Positions 24,948-33,402 of a stretch of DNA of 35,337 bases are shown piece by piece. The notes beneath the pieces were generated by a model. It was not told the origin of the DNA. It did no database searches and saw nothing but the letters and a program-made list of their open reading frames with translations. Source of the DNA: Candidatus Zixiibacteriota bacterium (GTDB lineage: Bacteria; Zixibacteria; MSB-5A5; GN15; PGXB01); contig JAGVEJ010000065.1 in assembly GCA_020058225.1 (NCBI GenBank), positions 1 through 35,337 on the forward strand, given 5' to 3'. Every line of letters starts with the position of its first letter. Positions within the stretch are counted from its first letter, which is position 1. Both the position numbers and the translations under genes were made by a program.

Positions 24948-26072
24948 CTAAAATTGAATAATATCCCTTTTCTCCTCAGTCTCTCCATCATGCCAACGTT
25001 CCGCCGCACCAGTGATTCCCTTAACCCGCAGGTCAAAATCATCAGGATTGGTGCATTGATTCATTGCCTCTTCAAAGGAAATAAAGCCTGACTTATATAG
25101 ACGCATAATTGATTGATCAAATGTAATCATACCATATTGAGCGCCCTGTTCAATTAGATCCGGGATTCCAGAGGTTTTCTCCTGACTTATAATATAATCC
25201 TTAACGGTGGCTGTCATTACAAGTATCTCCAGCGCCGGCACGCGCCCCGGCATATCGCTTCTGGCCAATAATCTCTGGCATACAATCGCCTTGAGTGTTC
25301 CGCCGAGGAGCAATCTAATCTGCTGGTGTTGATGAGGTGGAAAAAATGAAATAATTCTTGAAATAGTCTCTACCGCATTTAAAGTATGAAGGGTGGTCAA
25401 CACCAGATGCCCGGTATCGGCGGCGGTCAAAGCAATCGACATGGTATCAAGGTCGCGAATTTCACCAAGGAGAATAATATCAGGGTCCTGCCGAAAAGCA
25501 TGCCTTAAGGCAGTGGCAAAACTTTCTGTATCAGCCCCAACCTCACGCTGACTAATAATGCATTTTTTATCGCGATAGATATATTCTATGGGGTCTTCAA
25601 TAGTAAGAACATTATCATCCCTACTGCCATTCATATGTTCAATCATTGATGCCAAGGTCGTCGATTTCCCTGAACCAGTTGTGCCGGTAATTACAATCAA
25701 CCCCCTTCTCTCATTGGAAAGCTTTTTTATGGTATCCGGAAGATTTAATTCTTCAAATGAGGGAACGTTGGTATTTACAGCTCGAATGGCGATGCCCGCG
25801 GTTCCTCTTTGCTTAAACAGGTTGATTCTAAATCTACCCAGTTTTGCTACTGATAGCGCCAAATCCATCTCATTTTTTTTGCGGAATCGCTCAAGCTGAG
25901 TTTCATTTAATATCTGACCGACAACATTTTCCATCTCATCAATTGATATAGGATCGGTCGAAATCTGTTCCAAATGACCATTGACACGAATATGGGGACG
26001 AATGCCGACACGGACATGAAGATCTGAAGCATTCCGGTTGAGCATTTCAGCAAGCATCTGTTTAAGATTCAT
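24948..26072 (-). CDS. pilT: PilT-type twitching motility ATPase
   Basis: This is a hexameric secretion-superfamily ATPase that powers retraction of type IV pili. The N-terminal PAS-like domain contains NASDLHVRVGIRPHIRVNG. The core has Walker A GTTGSGKS (130-137), the Asp box DNVLTIEDPIEY, Walker B with Glu204 in DIILLGEIRD and the His box TGHLVLTTLHT. These are PilT features, and the 374-residue length is slightly above the usual 345-370. There are no other pilus genes in the window. It sits between accB (33 nt upstream) and accC, an uncommon position. The family assignment is firm, but PilT versus PilU cannot be separated here. Confidence 0.94.
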   Translation of the reverse strand: MNLKQMLAEMLNRNASDLHVRVGIRPHIRVNGHLEQISTDPISIDEMENVVGQILNETQLERFRKKNEMDLALSVAKLGRFRINLFKQRGTAGIAIRAVNTNVPSFEELNLPDTIKKLSNERRGLIVITGTTGSGKSTTLASMIEHMNGSRDDNVLTIEDPIEYIYRDKKCIISQREVGADTESFATALRHAFRQDPDIILLGEIRDLDTMSIALTAADTGHLVLTTLHTLNAVETISRIISFFPPHQHQQIRLLLGGTLKAIVCQRLLARSDMPGRVPALEILVMTATVKDYIISQEKTSGIPDLIEQGAQYGMITFDQSIMRLYKSGFISFEEAMNQCTNPDDFDLRVKGITGAAERWHDGETEEKRDIIQF

Positions 26073-26105
26073 TTTCCTGCCTCCTGATATAAGAAATTGA
26101 AAAAA

Positions 26106-26585
26106 TCAACCCTGCGGATCAATCAGGAACAGGACTTGCCCAAACTCAACCGGTTGAGCGCTTTCAACCATTGCTTTGGCTACTACACCGGCAACCTCGG
26201 ATTCAATTTCATTCATTAGTTTCATAGCCTCAACAATGCATACTGCCTGTCCAACCGAAATCCGCTGACCATGTTTCACATACGGAGGCGCATCTGGAGC
26301 CGGAGAGGCATAAAATGTTCCCACCATAGGTGACTTGATCTCTATATATTTCTTTTCGGCAACAGGCGGTTTTATATCAACTGGGGGCAAAACTACCGGA
26401 GCAGTCGGGGAAGACGATGGCGGAGGGGTATATGGCTGAACGACGGCTGGCTTCTCGGCATGGCCGTTCCGACCCGATATTCGTCGGGTGATTTTAACCG
26501 TGCGTCCCCAGCTTGTAACCTCAAGCTGGTCAATATCTGATTCCTCCACGAGCCTAATCAGCTTTTTAATGGTCTTTTCCTTCAT
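26106..26585 (-). CDS. accB: Biotin carboxyl carrier protein of acetyl-CoA carboxylase
   Basis: This is the biotinylated shuttle between AccC and AccAD. The 159 residues have the expected three parts: an N-terminal helical domain starting KEKTIKKLIRLVEESDID, a Pro/Ala/Val-rich linker at about 45-75, and a C-terminal biotinyl domain. The biotinylated residue is Lys122 in VEAMKLMNEIES. GTFYASPAPDAPPYVKHGQ is also typical. A GAGG ribosome-binding site lies before the ATG. The gene follows the aminopeptidase gene after 50 nt, an order also seen in Firmicutes, where pepQ/efp-type genes precede accBC. Confidence 0.97.
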   Translation of the reverse strand: MKEKTIKKLIRLVEESDIDQLEVTSWGRTVKITRRISGRNGHAEKPAVVQPYTPPPSSSPTAPVVLPPVDIKPPVAEKKYIEIKSPMVGTFYASPAPDAPPYVKHGQRISVGQAVCIVEAMKLMNEIESEVAGVVAKAMVESAQPVEFGQVLFLIDPQG

Positions 26586-26635
26586 ATATATAACCTCTTC
26601 AGGCTTTAAAAGCCAAAAAAGATAACAAATTAAAA

Positions 26636-27709
26636 CTATAGCTCCAACATCTTTTTTGGGGCTTTTGTCAAAACCCTACAACCTGTTGTGGTTACAACAA
26701 CATCATCCTCTATTCTAACCCCACCCCAACCGGGCAAATAAATCCCTGGCTCGATTGTAACCACATTTCCTCTCCTTAAAATATCCTGGCTCCGGGGGCC
26801 AAGGCTTGGCTTTGAATGTACATAAACACCAATTCCATGGCCAAGACCATGACCAAAATATTTATCGAACCCAAATTTTTTAATATAATCCCTTGCTATT
26901 TTGTCAACCATCTTTCCTTCTACGCCATCCTTGACCTTATTAATTGCTAAAAGTTGTGCTTTAAGAACAATATCGTAAATCTTTTTCTGGCGCGAGGTTG
27001 CCTTTCCAACGACTACCGTTCGAGTCAAATCAGAAACATATCCATTATACTGTGCGCCAAAATCCAGAGTTACAAAATCCCCTTTCTGAATCTTTTTATC
27101 TGATGCAACCCCATGAGGTAATGCTGAACGGTATCCCGATGCAACAATTGTATCAAATGCAGGCTTTTCCGAGCCCAGTGACATCAATTGATACTCCAAT
27201 TCGGCCCGAACCTCGCTTTCTTTTATTCCCGGCCCAATATATCCAAGCATTCTCTCAAATGCCAAATCCGTAATTTCAGCCGCCTTTTGAATCATGGCAA
27301 TCTCCGAATTATCCTTAACCATGGAAAATTGCTCAACGGCATCAATTGTCGGCAAAAGCAAGACATTGCCCAGACCGGAAAGAATTCTTTGCATGTCGCG
27401 GCAAGTCAAATAATCCGATTCATAACCATAACGCAAATTTTTTCCATGAAGCTGTTTCAATTCTTTAAGTTCGGCGATAGAGTCAGCTTTTGAGATTATT
27501 ACTTTTGCCCCCTTGACTTCCTTTTTGGATTGCTCCTTATAGCGGAAGTCAGTTATAAAATTGGCAGAATTAGGTCTGACAATTAGTAAACCGGAACTGC
27601 CGGAAAACCCACAAAGATATCTGATACTTATTAAGCGTGTAATTATTAGCCCATCAAGATTTTCTTTTTTAATATGTTCCTGAACTTTTTTAATTCTCTG
27701 TTTATACAT
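26636..27709 (-). CDS. Xaa-Pro aminopeptidase / M24 metallopeptidase
   Basis: This is a cytoplasmic M24B peptidase that cleaves dipeptides or N-terminal residues next to proline. The N-terminal creatinase-like domain (about 1-130) is followed by the pita-bread catalytic domain. All five metal ligands can be seen: Asp216 and Asp227 in VTLDFGAQYNGYVSDLTR, His291 in FGHGLGHGIG, Glu320 in VTIEPGIYLPG and Glu334 in VRIEDDVVV. The 357-residue length suits PepQ/PepP of Gram-positive type. Its start overlaps the end of the upstream TPR gene by 8 nt. Separation of aminopeptidase from prolidase function is not possible by eye. Confidence 0.93.
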   Translation of the reverse strand: MYKQRIKKVQEHIKKENLDGLIITRLISIRYLCGFSGSSGLLIVRPNSANFITDFRYKEQSKKEVKGAKVIISKADSIAELKELKQLHGKNLRYGYESDYLTCRDMQRILSGLGNVLLLPTIDAVEQFSMVKDNSEIAMIQKAAEITDLAFERMLGYIGPGIKESEVRAELEYQLMSLGSEKPAFDTIVASGYRSALPHGVASDKKIQKGDFVTLDFGAQYNGYVSDLTRTVVVGKATSRQKKIYDIVLKAQLLAINKVKDGVEGKMVDKIARDYIKKFGFDKYFGHGLGHGIGVYVHSKPSLGPRSQDILRRGNVVTIEPGIYLPGWGGVRIEDDVVVTTTGCRVLTKAPKKMLEL

Positions 27710-28319
27710 TCTTCTTTTCCTTATACTTTAATAGTTCCTGAGCTCTCTCCAGTTTTTCTTTTATTCGCAGATTATTATTTAATTCAAGCAATTCCATATA
27801 CATATCCAAAGCCATACGTGCATGCCCCTGCAACATCAACAGATCAGCCAGTGTTTCTGTCCTAAATGGAATGCGGCGCAAATTATCTCCAACACTGGCA
27901 GAAGGTTCTTTTTTCCCCTGTAATGACAGAATTCTTGTTTCCTCAACCGGTTTATCCTCAATTAAACAGGATATTCCAAATCCATAGGGGTTTATTTGAA
28001 AAATGCGCGAATAATAGGAAAAAGCTGTTTCCTCATCATGATTACGAAATTTTAAATCGCCGATAAATTTTAGCGCCATCAAATTATTGGGGTCTTCCTG
28101 CAGAATTTTATAAAATTGCGTCTCCGCCGCTTCATTTTGACCCGATTGGAATAATGCTCTGGCATAGATGATTCTACCCGAAAGAATTTCAGGATTTTCT
28201 TTTAAGCGCATTTGACATAATTCTATGGCTTTTGAATATTTTTTATCCTTGAAATATTCAAAGGCCATGGCCGGCCAATATCCTTTTGATGCTAATTCAG
28301 CGCTTAAATCAATTTCCAT
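27702..28319 (-). CDS. TPR-repeat protein of unknown function (205 aa)
   Basis: This is a soluble helical protein without signal peptide or membrane segment. Residues about 16-120 form three tetratricopeptide repeats (for example AFEYFKDKKYSKAIELCQMRL and ALKFIGDLKFRNHDEETAFSY), and a further repeat lies near 152-190. A less regular segment at about 120-150, with GKKEPSASVGDNLR, separates them. It heads the aminopeptidase-accB-pilT-accC-gcv gene string and overlaps the aminopeptidase gene by 8 nt. It probably mediates a protein contact, but the partner cannot be deduced. Confidence 0.85.
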   Translation of the reverse strand: MEIDLSAELASKGYWPAMAFEYFKDKKYSKAIELCQMRLKENPEILSGRIIYARALFQSGQNEAAETQFYKILQEDPNNLMALKFIGDLKFRNHDEETAFSYYSRIFQINPYGFGISCLIEDKPVEETRILSLQGKKEPSASVGDNLRRIPFRTETLADLLMLQGHARMALDMYMELLELNNNLRIKEKLERAQELLKYKEKKNV

Positions 28320-28375
28320 AATTAGTTAATATAATTGATGCTTAGCCTATGATTGACAAATCTCATGGGATTATA

Positions 28376-30715
28376 TCAGAGCCAATCAAACCAATCCCAA
28401 AATTCGGTTCTTATTGTGCGGAAAAACTTCCGATATATATGATAACTTATCTTCTTCTTACCGACATATATATTGGCCACTCCTGTCATACCCGGCATTA
28501 ATTGATGATTCTCATTGGGAACCCGGCATTGTAACTGAAAAACCTTCTCGTTTCGATCAGTTGTCTCAATTTTATTATCAATTCTATATATTTTCCCATA
28601 AAATGATATGGCAGGAAAACTCCTGACCTTAAATTTTATCTTTTGCCCAATAACAATATCGGCCAATTCATTTTCCGGGAGGGTGATTTTGGCCTCCATT
28701 GTATCAAGATTGGCAATTTCACACGCCGTGGAACCAGTATCAACTCTTAAGACAGTTCCATTAATGGTCGATTTTATTTCGTAAGATTCCCGCTGTTGTG
28801 AATGAAAATCAATTTGGCTTTTTAATCGATTGACCTCGGCCTCTTTTGCCTTAATTTCTTCAGGGCGAGAACCTGCTTTTAGCATCCAGAGCTTGCTTCG
28901 CGTCGCCTTAAACCTCGCATCCCAAATCATTGAATCAGCATGGGCATCATCCCAATCTTGCTTGGCGATCATTCCCTTTGCCAGCATATCATTCATGCGC
29001 TGAAGATTCTGTGAGGAAAGCTTCAATTGGGCCTCCATCTCATACATTGAATTTCTGGCCTGCTCAATTTCCTGTGGGCGAGGCCCCTGTTTTAATAAAG
29101 CCAATTCTTCTTCAGCCTTCTGCAAGTTGGCAGAATATTCATTAATAAGCTGGGATGTTTCAGAATTTATCAGTCGGGCAATCACCTGACCCACAACCAC
29201 GCTGTCTCCACTCCCCACCAATGGGAGCAACCGAGTCGTGGTATAATCGCTCGAAAAGGCGCTTACCTCACGGCGCTGACCGGCATTCTGATTGTCTGCC
29301 TCATATTGAAGGAGTTCGGCATAACCGGCGCTGTTATATTTAAGATTCAATGACCGCAATGGATTCAAGACCAATTCCCCTTTGATTCTTAGTCCCCATG
29401 TGCCCCAAAACACAATAACCATTACAGTAGCCAGCGCAATTAAAAAGCTCGCTATGGTAGTCCCCCGCCTTAAAAATCCCCTTCGGGCCTTCAGAACTTC
29501 ACCTGTTTCCTTTGCAGTTTCCACAATTATATTCCTGAATAAAAATATCATCAGAGCGGCAAATATCATAAACCCCGTTCCGCCCAATTGGGATACCAAA
29601 TATCCCGCCAAGAGCAGGAAAAAGTATCCCAGGATAAAGATTATATATATAAATGATAGGATTCCATAATAAAAATAGATTTTTCGCTCTCTTGCTGAAA
29701 TAACCTCAAGGCTATGATTATTCTTGAGAAAAATATTCCTAATCAACGCTTTCCAGTACATCCCGACTTTCTTTCTTAGATTGGGAATCTCCAAATAATC
29801 ACTTAAGAGATAGTAACCGTCATATTTTAATAATGGATTAAAATTAAAGAGCGAGGCTATGCCGGAGAAAGCTGTTACCGCCAAGGCTATTTTGCTTATT
29901 AGGATATCTTCAGCCGTAATCCGCCAAACAAATACCGCTAAAGACCATACAAAAAGCTGTATGAAAGCGCCTGAAAATGACACCCAAAGCCGCTTTGATT
30001 TCTCAGTGAACAACCATGAGTCGCTTACATTACAATAAAAAGACGGCTGAAAATAAAGCAAAAGAAAACCTATATCCTGAACATTACCGCCATAAAATTT
30101 GCAGGTCAGACCATGGGCAAATTCATGAGTGATCACAACAAAAAACATGGATACATATATTATAATTATTCCCTGAAGATTAAGCAGGCTCGATAACCCA
30201 TCCGCCATGGCCTGGCCATTATAAATAGCCACCATAACTGCAATTATTATTGAAACTGAGGCCATCCACACGAATTTTTTTGTGAAAAAGAATCTTACAT
30301 ATTCAATTAATACATCAAATAATCGTCCGGGGTTGATGGCTTTCAGTTTGATATAAAGAAGCCTGCTGAACAGAGACTTTTTTGTTTCTCGACCAACCTC
30401 CCTTTGTTTTCTTAACAATTCCTGTCTTGTCAAATCATTATCAAGAAAACAAAGCGCCTGCAATTGCCCGGCAAATTCCAATATATCTGTTTCCTCAAAC
30501 TCTGCGCTGAATTTATTCTTGAAATCGATAGCGATTTCTGCCAATGATTTTTTTCCATCAAAATTTTGGATGATAAAATATTCCGCTTCACCGACCATGA
30601 AAAAAGCATTAGTGATGGGGTCCTTTATCACATAATAAATAGAACCATCATCCTTGATGTTTCTTTTTACTATTAAATCATCCCTGAATCTGTGCAATTT
30701 TTCCATAAATATCAC
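28376..30715 (-). CDS. Fusion protein: PqqD-like domain, M50 zinc protease, HlyD-type periplasmic adaptor
   Basis: Residues about 10-95 resemble a PqqD-like peptide-binding domain (YYVIKDPITNAFFMVGEAEY). A membrane M50 protease domain follows, with the zinc motif HEFAH (197-201) and the third-ligand region NPLLKYDGYYLLSDYLE around Asp299. More membrane helices run to about 440. From 455 the protein is a membrane-fusion adaptor: half a lipoyl domain, a coiled-coil hairpin at 520-645 with matching GPRPQEI and GSRPEEI turns, the second lipoyl half (INGTVLRVDTG) and a beta-barrel. Related proteins are labelled peptide zinc metalloproteases and accompany peptide export systems. No ABC or RND exporter gene is adjacent. 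The frame opens with GTG at 30715, and an ATG at 30706 is also possible. Confidence 0.85.
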   Translation of the reverse strand: MIFMEKLHRFRDDLIVKRNIKDDGSIYYVIKDPITNAFFMVGEAEYFIIQNFDGKKSLAEIAIDFKNKFSAEFEETDILEFAGQLQALCFLDNDLTRQELLRKQREVGRETKKSLFSRLLYIKLKAINPGRLFDVLIEYVRFFFTKKFVWMASVSIIIAVMVAIYNGQAMADGLSSLLNLQGIIIIYVSMFFVVITHEFAHGLTCKFYGGNVQDIGFLLLYFQPSFYCNVSDSWLFTEKSKRLWVSFSGAFIQLFVWSLAVFVWRITAEDILISKIALAVTAFSGIASLFNFNPLLKYDGYYLLSDYLEIPNLRKKVGMYWKALIRNIFLKNNHSLEVISARERKIYFYYGILSFIYIIFILGYFFLLLAGYLVSQLGGTGFMIFAALMIFLFRNIIVETAKETGEVLKARRGFLRRGTTIASFLIALATVMVIVFWGTWGLRIKGELVLNPLRSLNLKYNSAGYAELLQYEADNQNAGQRREVSAFSSDYTTTRLLPLVGSGDSVVVGQVIARLINSETSQLINEYSANLQKAEEELALLKQGPRPQEIEQARNSMYEMEAQLKLSSQNLQRMNDMLAKGMIAKQDWDDAHADSMIWDARFKATRSKLWMLKAGSRPEEIKAKEAEVNRLKSQIDFHSQQRESYEIKSTINGTVLRVDTGSTACEIANLDTMEAKITLPENELADIVIGQKIKFKVRSFPAISFYGKIYRIDNKIETTDRNEKVFQLQCRVPNENHQLMPGMTGVANIYVGKKKISYHIYRKFFRTIRTEFWDWFDWL

Positions 30716-30735
30716 TGAACAATAATGACATGGAG

Positions 30736-30764
30736 AAAATATTGCATAATTATATGATAGTCAA
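30736..30764 (-). promoter_or_regulatory. Sigma-70 type promoter of the protease-adaptor gene
   Basis: On the minus strand, TTGACT (30759-30764), a 17-bp spacer and TATTTT (30736-30741) precede the gene at 30715. The pattern is identical in both boxes and spacing to the envelope operon promoter. The leader would be only about 15-25 nt. Confidence 0.65.
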
Positions 30765-30817
30765 TGGTATTACCGAAATTCATAAAGAAATAGGCAGTTG
30801 GCAGACAAATAAATGTG

Positions 30818-30823
30818 TATAAT
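30818..30823 (+). promoter_or_regulatory. Candidate -10 box for the class A PBP gene
   Basis: A consensus TATAAT on the plus strand lies 78 bp before the PBP start codon, in the 186-bp divergent intergenic region. The only TTGGCA-like -35 is 14 bp away, shorter than normal, so the assignment is tentative. Confidence 0.4.
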
Positions 30824-30901
30824 AGCGGAAACCCAAAAGTGGTTCGAACGTTAATTCTTTTTGGCTTGACTTGTAAGAACAAAAAGGTGATTTATTAGCC
30901 A

Positions 30902-33046
30902 ATGAAATGGTTTTCTGATAAAATTCTCTCAGCGCCGGCAGGTCGATGGTCATTGGGCATTTTGACCTTCTTATGTACGGTGTTTCTTATAATTATTGGT
31001 TATAGAACATTGGTTATTTATAAAACTGACCTACCATCATTCGAAAAACTTCATAATATTGAACCATCATTAAAGACAAAAATATATGCCTCGGATGGAA
31101 CCCTATTACAGGAGTTCTATAACGAAAACCGCACTCTAACCCCATATAACAAAATTCCCAAACACATGGTCGATATATTGCTTGCAGTTGAAGACAGAGA
31201 ATTCTTTGACCATTGGGGTATGAATATGAAACGGCTCTTTGCGGCGGTTGTTACTAATGTTCTGCAATGGAAAAAAGCTTATGGGGCCTCGACTATAACC
31301 CAGCAATTAGCCCGAATGTTATTCCTTCACAGAAAAAAAACTATCGAAAGAAAAATTAAGGAAGCCCTTACTGCTATCAAGCTGGAACGAACATATTCCA
31401 AAGAAGAAATACTGCAGATGTACCTCAACCAGTATTACTTCGGACGTGGCGCGTATGGGATTTCCGCCGCGGCCAAAGTCTTTTTTGATAAGTCAGCCGA
31501 AGAACTCAGTATCAATGATTGCGCTTTGCTTGTCGGTTTGCTTAAAGCCCCCAGCAGATTTTCAGCAGATTCCACTCAGCAGGCTTTACGCATCCGAAAC
31601 AATTCCCTTTATTCCTATTATGATTGGGGCAAAATTTCGCGCGAAGAATATGATTCCTTGAAAAATCTCCCCATGGAGCTCAAATCACCCAAAGAAGAAT
31701 CAGGACGAGCCCCTTATTTCACTGAAACCATCCGCCAATACCTATTAAGCAAATATGGCGAGGATGAGCTTTACTCCGGCGGTTTAAGGGTTATGACAAC
31801 GCTTAATTGGGATATGCAGAAATCTGCCGAACGGGAGGTGAAAACCAAACTCGATTCAATGCAGGCCATTTATCAACGAAATTTTAGTGTTAATAACCCC
31901 AATTACACTTATGCAACTTACGATACAATAGGCGACCATATTTTTCCGAAAAGAGCCTATAAGAAAGTTCAGGCCGCGGCTGTTAGCATAAATAATGAAA
32001 ATGGCGATGTGCTTGTGATGGTGGGAGGAAAATCTTTTGGCGAAAGCAAATTCAACCGCGCCGTGCAGGCCCTGCGCCAACCCGGTTCCGCTTTTAAACC
32101 ATTTGTCTATACTGCCGCCATGGATAATGGTTATCATCCATCTGACCTTTTTTATGACAGCCCGATCGTCTTGGAAATTCCCGGCCAAAAAGAATGGCGA
32201 CCGCAAAATATCGATGATGAATTCATGGGTGAAATGACCCTCCGCGATGGATTACGCTTATCACGAAATTTAATTGCCATTAAACTGCTTCAGAAACTAA
32301 ATCCTCAGCAAGTTATTTTCTATGCCAACAAGTTTGGGATTACTACCCAGCTTCAACCTGTACCGTCTTTGGCAATTGGTACCGGCGAGGTGCGGCTAAT
32401 TGAAATTACTTCCGCCTATACCGTATTTCCCAATGGGGGAATTAAAGTCCCCTATCGATATATCACCAAGATAATTGACCGCTATGGTAATATCCTTGAG
32501 GATAACTCCGTCGCTCCAAAAGAAGAAGTCCTCTCCGCCCAGACTGCTTATGTCATGGTAAGCTTAATGCAATCAGTCGTTGATAATGGCACCGGTCGCG
32601 CTACCCGATCGCTTGGCTTTATGCGTCCGGCCGGAGGAAAAACCGGAACCTCAGATGATTTCTGCGATAATTGGTTCATTGCTTTTACGCCTCAAATTAC
32701 AACCGGCGTCTGGGTCGGATTTGATGATAAGACTTCAATTGGAAGAAACCAAACCGGCAGTGTCAATGCTCTTCCCATCTGGACCGCCATTATGAAAGTG
32801 GCGCATGATACTCTGCCATTTTGGGATTTTGAAGTCCCCGATGGAATTTCATTTGTGGATATTTGCTTGAAATCCGGCCAATTGGCGACCGATCGATGCA
32901 CCGATGTCAGGCGTGAAGTTTTCAAATCTGATGATGTTCCGACCGAAATCTGCCCCATTCATCCCTCGAAACGGCTTTATGTCGGTTCGCCGGATAATAA
33001 TAAGGAATATGTCCCCGAAGACAGCGTTGATATTTACCGCTTTTGA
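30902..33046 (+). CDS. Class A penicillin-binding protein, PBP1A family
   Basis: This is a bifunctional membrane enzyme that polymerises lipid II and cross-links the glycan strands. One membrane anchor lies at about 19-36. The GT51 glycosyltransferase domain has catalytic Glu97 in AVEDREFFDHWG and the donor-site block GASTITQQLARMLFL. The transpeptidase domain carries SAFK (Ser396 nucleophile, Lys399), SRN (454-456) and KTGT (580-583). The 714 residues fit the PBP1A/MrcA group without the large inserted domain of E. coli PBP1a. The tail includes two CxxH/C-like stretches (DICLKSGQLATDRC and EICPIHPSK). It is the only long plus-strand gene in the window and is transcribed away from the protease fusion. 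Confidence 0.96.
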   Translation: MKWFSDKILSAPAGRWSLGILTFLCTVFLIIIGYRTLVIYKTDLPSFEKLHNIEPSLKTKIYASDGTLLQEFYNENRTLTPYNKIPKHMVDILLAVEDREFFDHWGMNMKRLFAAVVTNVLQWKKAYGASTITQQLARMLFLHRKKTIERKIKEALTAIKLERTYSKEEILQMYLNQYYFGRGAYGISAAAKVFFDKSAEELSINDCALLVGLLKAPSRFSADSTQQALRIRNNSLYSYYDWGKISREEYDSLKNLPMELKSPKEESGRAPYFTETIRQYLLSKYGEDELYSGGLRVMTTLNWDMQKSAEREVKTKLDSMQAIYQRNFSVNNPNYTYATYDTIGDHIFPKRAYKKVQAAAVSINNENGDVLVMVGGKSFGESKFNRAVQALRQPGSAFKPFVYTAAMDNGYHPSDLFYDSPIVLEIPGQKEWRPQNIDDEFMGEMTLRDGLRLSRNLIAIKLLQKLNPQQVIFYANKFGITTQLQPVPSLAIGTGEVRLIEITSAYTVFPNGGIKVPYRYITKIIDRYGNILEDNSVAPKEEVLSAQTAYVMVSLMQSVVDNGTGRATRSLGFMRPAGGKTGTSDDFCDNWFIAFTPQITTGVWVGFDDKTSIGRNQTGSVNALPIWTAIMKVAHDTLPFWDFEVPDGISFVDICLKSGQLATDRCTDVRREVFKSDDVPTEICPIHPSKRLYVGSPDNNKEYVPEDSVDIYRF

Positions 33047-33069
33047 TCTTCCTGTGTGATAGATTCAGC

Positions 33070-33097
33070 TTGACAGCTCTATTACCAAATATATATT
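33070..33097 (+). promoter_or_regulatory. Promoter of the tRNA-Leu gene
   Basis: TTGACA (33070-33075), a 16-bp spacer and TATATT (33092-33097) lie just before the tRNA, whose 5' end is 10 nt further. It places the tRNA under its own promoter rather than as readthrough from the PBP gene. Confidence 0.72.
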
Positions 33098-33107
33098 AGC
33101 CGATATT

Positions 33108-33191
33108 GCCGGAGTGGTGAAATTGGTAGACGCAGAGGACTCAAAATCCTCCGATGGCAACATCATGTCGGTTCGATTCCGACCTCCGGCA
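33108..33191 (+). tRNA. tRNA-Leu (anticodon CAA)
   Basis: The 84-nt sequence folds as a class II tRNA. The acceptor arms are GCCGGAG and CTCCGGC, with A as discriminator base. The anticodon stem GAGGA/TCCTC encloses the loop CTCAAAA, giving anticodon CAA, which reads UUG. A long variable arm (GATG/CATC around GCAA) and the T arm GTCGG-TTCGATT-CCGAC are clear. CCA is not encoded and must be added. Confidence 0.96.
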
Positions 33192-33346
33192 TTTATTATT
33201 TGTGCGTTCCATTAATCTAACCTCGCAACCCGCTCAAAGGGATTGTTCGACAAACAGCATGTTGGGCGGCTCGCCACAGAGAATCTTTATCTGCCACTAA
33301 CAGCCACAAAATTTCTAAGAACCCTATGGTGTTTGGCCAATAATAA
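33192..33346. other. Non-coding stretch after the tRNA
   Basis: No convincing gene is present between the tRNA and the hairpin downstream of the dockerin gene. A short plus-strand frame here has no family resemblance or ribosome-binding site. The only structure seen is a small GC-rich palindrome, GGCG-GCT-CGCC, at 33265-33275. Confidence 0.5.
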
Positions 33347-33373
33347 TGGGGATGGCTTTTTATGCCATCCCCA
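33347..33373 (-). terminator. Strong hairpin downstream of the dockerin protein gene
   Basis: A perfect 10-bp stem TGGGGATGGC/GCCATCCCCA encloses a 7-nt loop. It lies 30 nt past the stop at 33403. On the minus strand it is followed by ATTATTATTGG, only moderately T-rich, so termination may be partly Rho-dependent or the hairpin may mainly protect the mRNA end. Confidence 0.62.
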
Positions 33374-33402
33374 TGCGCAATTAAAATTGGTATCGGCTAC
33401 GA

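Noticed and set aside
26602-26614. Palindrome GGCTTT-A-AAAGCC between the aminopeptidase gene and accB
   Set aside because: On the gene strand the T-run precedes the hairpin instead of following it, so it is not a terminator for these genes. The loop is too short for a useful hairpin.
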